This document shows, one piece after another, positions 60,119-64,000 of a stretch of 64,000 bases of DNA. Each line of letters opens with the position of its first letter. Position 1 is the stretch's first letter. The notes below the pieces were generated by a model, which worked only from the letters and a program-made list of their open reading frames with translations, was not told the origin of the DNA and did no database searches. Origin of the DNA: Primula veris (Eukaryota; Streptophyta; Magnoliopsida; Ericales; Primulaceae); assembly GCA_963682055.1 (NCBI GenBank), contig OY821749.1, positions 5,878,336-5,942,335 on the forward strand, given 5' to 3'. Both the position numbers and the translations under genes were made by a program.

Positions 60119-61556
60119 CTTGTACGTAATTATCTGTATAAATATTCCATCCTAGGCCTTTCTTTAACAACTCTGGACCTTTTAAAAGACTTGTCCAGGC
60201 CCATGATGCCCGCCTACCTTTAGCAGCTTGTAGTCCGCCATCATTCGGAAAATATAACGCCTTAGGAACTTTCACCCATAACTGATTTTGATTGCGTAGC
60301 AATCTACAAAATTGCTTTGCAAGAAGAGAACAATTAAAAGTGATTTTTTTTTTTTGAAAACCAAGGTCTCCTTCGCCTTTTGCTCGAGTCAACACATCCC
60401 AACTTTTCCAATGAATTTTTTTGTCCTCATCATCACCGCCGCACCAGAAATTCGCAATTAGGCCATCTATCTTATCACATAAACCTTTCGGGATAAGAAA
60501 GCATGTCATAGGGTACGCGGGAATTGCTTGAGCCACTGCTTTTATCAAAATTTCTCTAGCTGCTGAGGACATCAAATTCTTCTTCCAACCTTGAATTCTG
60601 TTTAAAATAAAATCACGAAGATAACTCATGACTTTCGACTTCGATCCCCCCCATGCCGAAGGCAGCCCTAAATATTTGGAATTTGGCTTAAACGAAGACA
60701 CGCCAAGTTGTTGCAATAGCTCTTGTTGTTTTGTTAAAGGACAATTTGGCGAAAACGTAGCCTTTGATTTGAGTAAACTCACCGACTGCCCAGATGATTC
60801 ACAGAAGTCTTGCAAAATATTTTTAAAAGTGATTATTTCTTCTTTATTTGCTCGAAGGAATATAAGCGAGTCGTCGGCAAACAGGAGATGGGAGACAACA
60901 GGACACCCCCGACACAACGTAAAACTTTTCTAGATGCCATTATTAATCGCAACGTTAACTTCTTTGATAAAACGTCCGCCACTAATAAGAAAAGATATGG
61001 AGACATTGGGTCTCCTTGTCTTAACCCTCTGCTCGGTTTTATATCTCCAATATTTGCTCCATTAACTCGAAGAGAGAATTGAACCGATCTAACACAATCC
61101 ATAACCCAAGAAACCCATTGTTCCACAAAGCCCATTTTCCTCATAATTGATTCCAAAAAATTCCAATTTAGCCTATCGTAAACTTTATTAAGGTCAAGCT
61201 TTACAGCCATATTATAATTTTTTGCCCTTTTTCATTCTTTTTAGAGCATGGAAGCATTCATGAGCTAGCAGTATGCTATCTTGAATTTGTCGCCGCAGTA
61301 CAAAAGCGGATTGTTGTGGAGTTGTAAGATCGTCCATAAACGGTCTCGGTCTAGAAGCCATCACTTTTGAAATGATTTTATAACAAAGATTGCATAAACT
61401 AATAGGCGGAAAGTCTGTCACATATTCAGGATTTATTTTCTTCTGAATGAGGACAATATTAGTTCTATTCCTTCTTAAGAACAAATATGTAATTAACTCA
61501 AAAATACTTGACAAAAGTAACAACTCAAAACTCAACTTTATTGTATCTCTCCCCAT
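60119..61556 (-). pseudogene. Broken L1-type LINE reverse transcriptase
   Basis: Minus-strand pieces in order: DFPPISLCNLCYKIISKVMA and SAFVLRRQIQDSILLAHE (61212-61556), AVKLDLNKVYDRLNW with RGLRQGDPMSPYLFLL (60920-61210), and LLFADDSLIF (the FADD active-site motif) to a thumb/linker region with YLGLPSAWGG and WKSWDVLTRAKGEGDLGF (about 60130-60917). Frame changes near 60920 and 61211 break the gene. The endonuclease part and 5' end are missing. It ends 34 bp short of the HIPP stop codon. Confidence 0.88.
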
Positions 61557-61590
61557 ATAACTTAAGCGTCTTTGTTATTAACAACATCAA

Positions 61591-63710
61591 TCAGCATATA
61601 ACACAACCATTAGGGTCCTCTTCTACCACCGGTTTGTAATAGTTAGTGTTCATTGGTATGGGCTGATATTGGTGATAATATGGCAATGCGTATACCGGCA
61701 AAGGAATTTTCGCTTCAGCACCAGCCTTAGTCTTGTCATCGGGTTTTTTAGGTTCTTCTTTTGCTGGTCCGACTGTCAAGATCTGAACAGGGCATAGTTT
61801 TCTTAATTTTTCTACCACCGTCACTGGATCAATATCCCCTATCACAGTCAGTTTCTTGTCCTTCATGTTCATCCCGATTGATTCAAGCCCTGCACATTTA
61901 ACAAATAGCAGGTACAATTAGTACATAATGATTCAAGGGTGTGTGTTGGTGCAAGGGTAGATTACACATCAGTTTAGACAAGAAAAATCAATTTGGTCTG
62001 CGTAACTGAATTGTGACATTCATGACTCGAAAATGTAGTTACAAGTTCCATCATAATGCAAAATGATTTATTTCCAAACTCAATTGGCATTTCTATTTAC
62101 TACAACTTCTCATGCTGGAAAGTCTGGAACTCTATCCACCTATAACAGAGATTTTCAAAATTAAAATATGCGCAGCATGAATGATTTCAAATTTATCACC
62201 TAAGTTTAAGAACAGAATTGATAAATTTAAAATTCAAGTTATGGGACGGTTAATGTTGTATATGAAACTATAACGACTAAACAAGTGTAGACTAGTTCCT
62301 ACAACTTTGAAAGATATTGATAGCCCTCATAAGTTACAGTTTAATCTGCAAAATAAGATTAATTAGTGATGTCAATATAGAAAAAAATTGTTGTGTGTCC
62401 CAATCAGGGCCGGTTCTGAGTTTTCCTTGTCCCTGTGCGAAATTAAAATTATGACCCTCGATAAAATGTATACTTAGAATTTGTTTACTTTATAACCCAT
62501 TGAATTTTTTACGAATAAGAAACAGAATAAGATTTGAGAACTAATACTTTTAAGATACACAAATATATTTGTTAATAACTTCTATAACTTTCAAGTTATG
62601 GTTAGCTCGGTCTTAAAAGTTATCGATTTATCATTTCTTAATTTTATTAGAACTAACATTTGCTAGTGATTTACCCCATAAAAAAATAAGAAATAAAATA
62701 AATTTGATTAGCATAAATATATGTAAAATATGTTATGGGTAAAAAAGGTTTGTAATTTGTGAATAACTGTGTAATAATTGTTAAAGCCATTAATATAATA
62801 AAACTCTTAATAACAAAAAAAAAAAAACTATAAAATGATAGAGCCAATAATTGAACATAAGCCGTATCGTTAAATGTTTAAAGCATATGCACTCTATCAA
62901 CTTGGACAAGCTATCTTACTATATCAATATCTAATAATATATGTATAATTTTATATACTATATATATACTCAAAACATTTAAATATTCTGGGCCCTTAAT
63001 TTTTTCGGACCCGGTAAGTGGTCACTGCTTGCACATGCCCAAAACCGGCCCCGGTCCCGATTCAGTAGAAAAAATTACAAATCTGAATTTGTGGTCGGAA
63101 TATCAGCTTGATTCAGCTGTAACTGATGTTAACAAATGTCAAAATATATTGTTAATTTCCAAAATTCATTATGGTGCAACTATCGCAGTAGCAGTGATAT
63201 ATTGAAATTTTAGGTAGGAATAAAATATTACTGTAGAAAAATACCTTCAAGGCCGGAGACTGCCTTCATAGCCTTCTGCTTGATCTTTTCATCAGATACC
63301 TCTACTTTCAAGACCAATTTCTGTTATAATTACAGTAAAAAAAAAAAGTTAATGTTCTGAAGAAAATAGTACATGCCTCTACTACTTATGTTAGAGAGCT
63401 ACGCAGCTAAAGAAAATAGCACATATTTTTATGTATAAGGCATACAAAAAAAAGTAATCTACTATTACAATTAATTTATTGAATGGACTGAAGATTTAAA
63501 GGATTGATTCAACTATGAGCCCGTCAAGCAAAGTAAGAAGTCATATAGATTTAGGTTGATGAACCAATTAAACACAAAAACTGAGCCAAAACAATTTTTT
63601 TTTTTGATTCTTATGGGGAAAATGATGGCAGAATCAGAATATAACAAAAAAGTATTACAAGAAAAAGTAGCAAAGCTAAATTGGACCTGAGTGGAAAATC
63701 TAACCTTCAT
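61591..63710 (-). CDS. Heavy-metal-associated isoprenylated plant protein (HIPP), CxxC-less
   Basis: A small HMA-fold protein anchored to membranes by a prenyl group; members affect metal handling and pathogen response, but this one's role is unknown. Three exons: 63705-63710 (ATG AAG only), 63245-63320 and 61591-61889, giving 126 residues. The sequence opens MKKLVLKVEVSDEKIKQKAM; the place where HIPPs normally carry the metal-binding CxxC reads VSDEKIKQ, with no cysteine. The HMA fold continues through AVSGLEGLESIGMNMKDKKL, VIGDIDPVTVVEKLRKL and ILTVGPAKEE. A Pro/Lys-rich linker and a Tyr/Pro tail follow. It ends NGCVIC, a CaaX box predicted to be farnesylated. Intron 2 (61890-63244) holds a hAT-type MITE. 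The CxxC-less form matches, as I recall, members of the Arabidopsis chromosome 5 HIPP cluster. Confidence 0.92.
62405..63053. mobile_element. hAT-type MITE in the HIPP intron
   Basis: The termini CAGGGCCGGTTCTGAG and CCAAAACCGGCCCCG are inverted. Flanks GTCCCAAT (62397-62404) and GTCCCGAT (63054-63061) give a 7-of-8 target duplication. The interior is AT-rich with no gene. Confidence 0.8.
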
Positions 63711-63854
63711 TTTCTATTGAAAATCGCTGGATTTCAGAAGAAGAAATATTTAGGGACACTGAGCAGGGCTATGAGCTAAACTCTGTTGAACTGGTTCTAA
63801 TGGCAAATTGATAATGGTTGTATTTGTGCTTGTGCTAATAGGAATATGTATGTG

Positions 63855-63885
63855 TGTGTGTATATATATATACATATACAGAGAG
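63855..63885 (-). promoter_or_regulatory. Possible TATA region of the HIPP gene
   Basis: A TATATATATA run lies about 150 bp upstream of the HIPP start codon, the right distance for a core promoter with a short leader. A TG/TA dinucleotide repeat also occurs here, so this may be only a microsatellite. Confidence 0.35.
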
Positions 63886-64000
63886 AATAAAAACTAATCC
63901 AAAGGGCGAAGCTTCCTAGCTGATGGGTCAACTCATTAGTCAAGCAAGCTTACTAGTGAGGATGCTTCTGTCATGGGTTATAAATGACTAATGTGCCCTG

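Noticed and set aside
1..64000. CRISPR arrays, bacterial operons, rRNA genes
   Set aside because: None seen; the repeats have irregular spacing or plant transposon features, and the genes have spliceosomal introns.

Overview
The window is nuclear DNA from a flowering plant, almost certainly a dicot. It is AT-rich, with long spliced genes, GT..AG introns and many transposon families. Four genes (PDV1, SARD4, a PrimPol and a metal-associated isoprenylated protein, HIPP) match genes that I recall lying on one arm of Arabidopsis chromosome 5, so this is probably a conserved gene block stretched by transposons. I rebuilt exons by eye from splice consensus and codon phase; no alignment was run.

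Layout. 1-2345: the 3' exons of an RSZ21/RSZ22-type SR splicing factor (+), with its RRM exon beyond the left edge. 3500-5925: a long imperfect palindrome with a 21-bp satellite at its centre and a second palindrome nested in its right arm. 8298-14059: PDV1 (-), with a roughly 5-kb intron holding a tandem duplication, a Copia fragment, a TRIM and a hAT-type element. 15060-22830: non-genic, with two related AT-rich elements, degenerate ~190-bp tandem repeats and a near-perfect hairpin.

22930-31540: an apparently complete Mutator-like element (MULE). It has a MURA transposase (+) and a converging ULP1/C48 protease gene (-). Almost all of its non-coding DNA is built from a short motif, TCAGACTGTTT and its reverse complement. 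This is the most unusual structure in the window.

32095-39146: a ten-exon gene (+) for a plastid-type split-barrel/DUF2470 protein. 39692-41827: SARD4 (-), an ornithine cyclodeaminase/mu-crystallin family enzyme of pipecolate synthesis, tail-to-tail with the previous gene. 42430-48243: PrimPol (-), 13 exons resolved, start exon not found. 48244-61560: transposon territory with LTR pieces, hAT-type elements with 8-bp duplications, a decayed Ty3/gypsy element and a broken LINE. 61591-63710: a small HIPP gene (-) whose metal-binding cysteines are missing.

The host genes belong to separate processes: splicing, chloroplast division, plastid redox or haem-related function, immune signalling, DNA damage tolerance and isoprenylated HMA proteins. 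They form no operon-like unit. The transposase and protease genes of the MULE do form a unit, sharing one pair of terminal repeats and one set of internal motifs.
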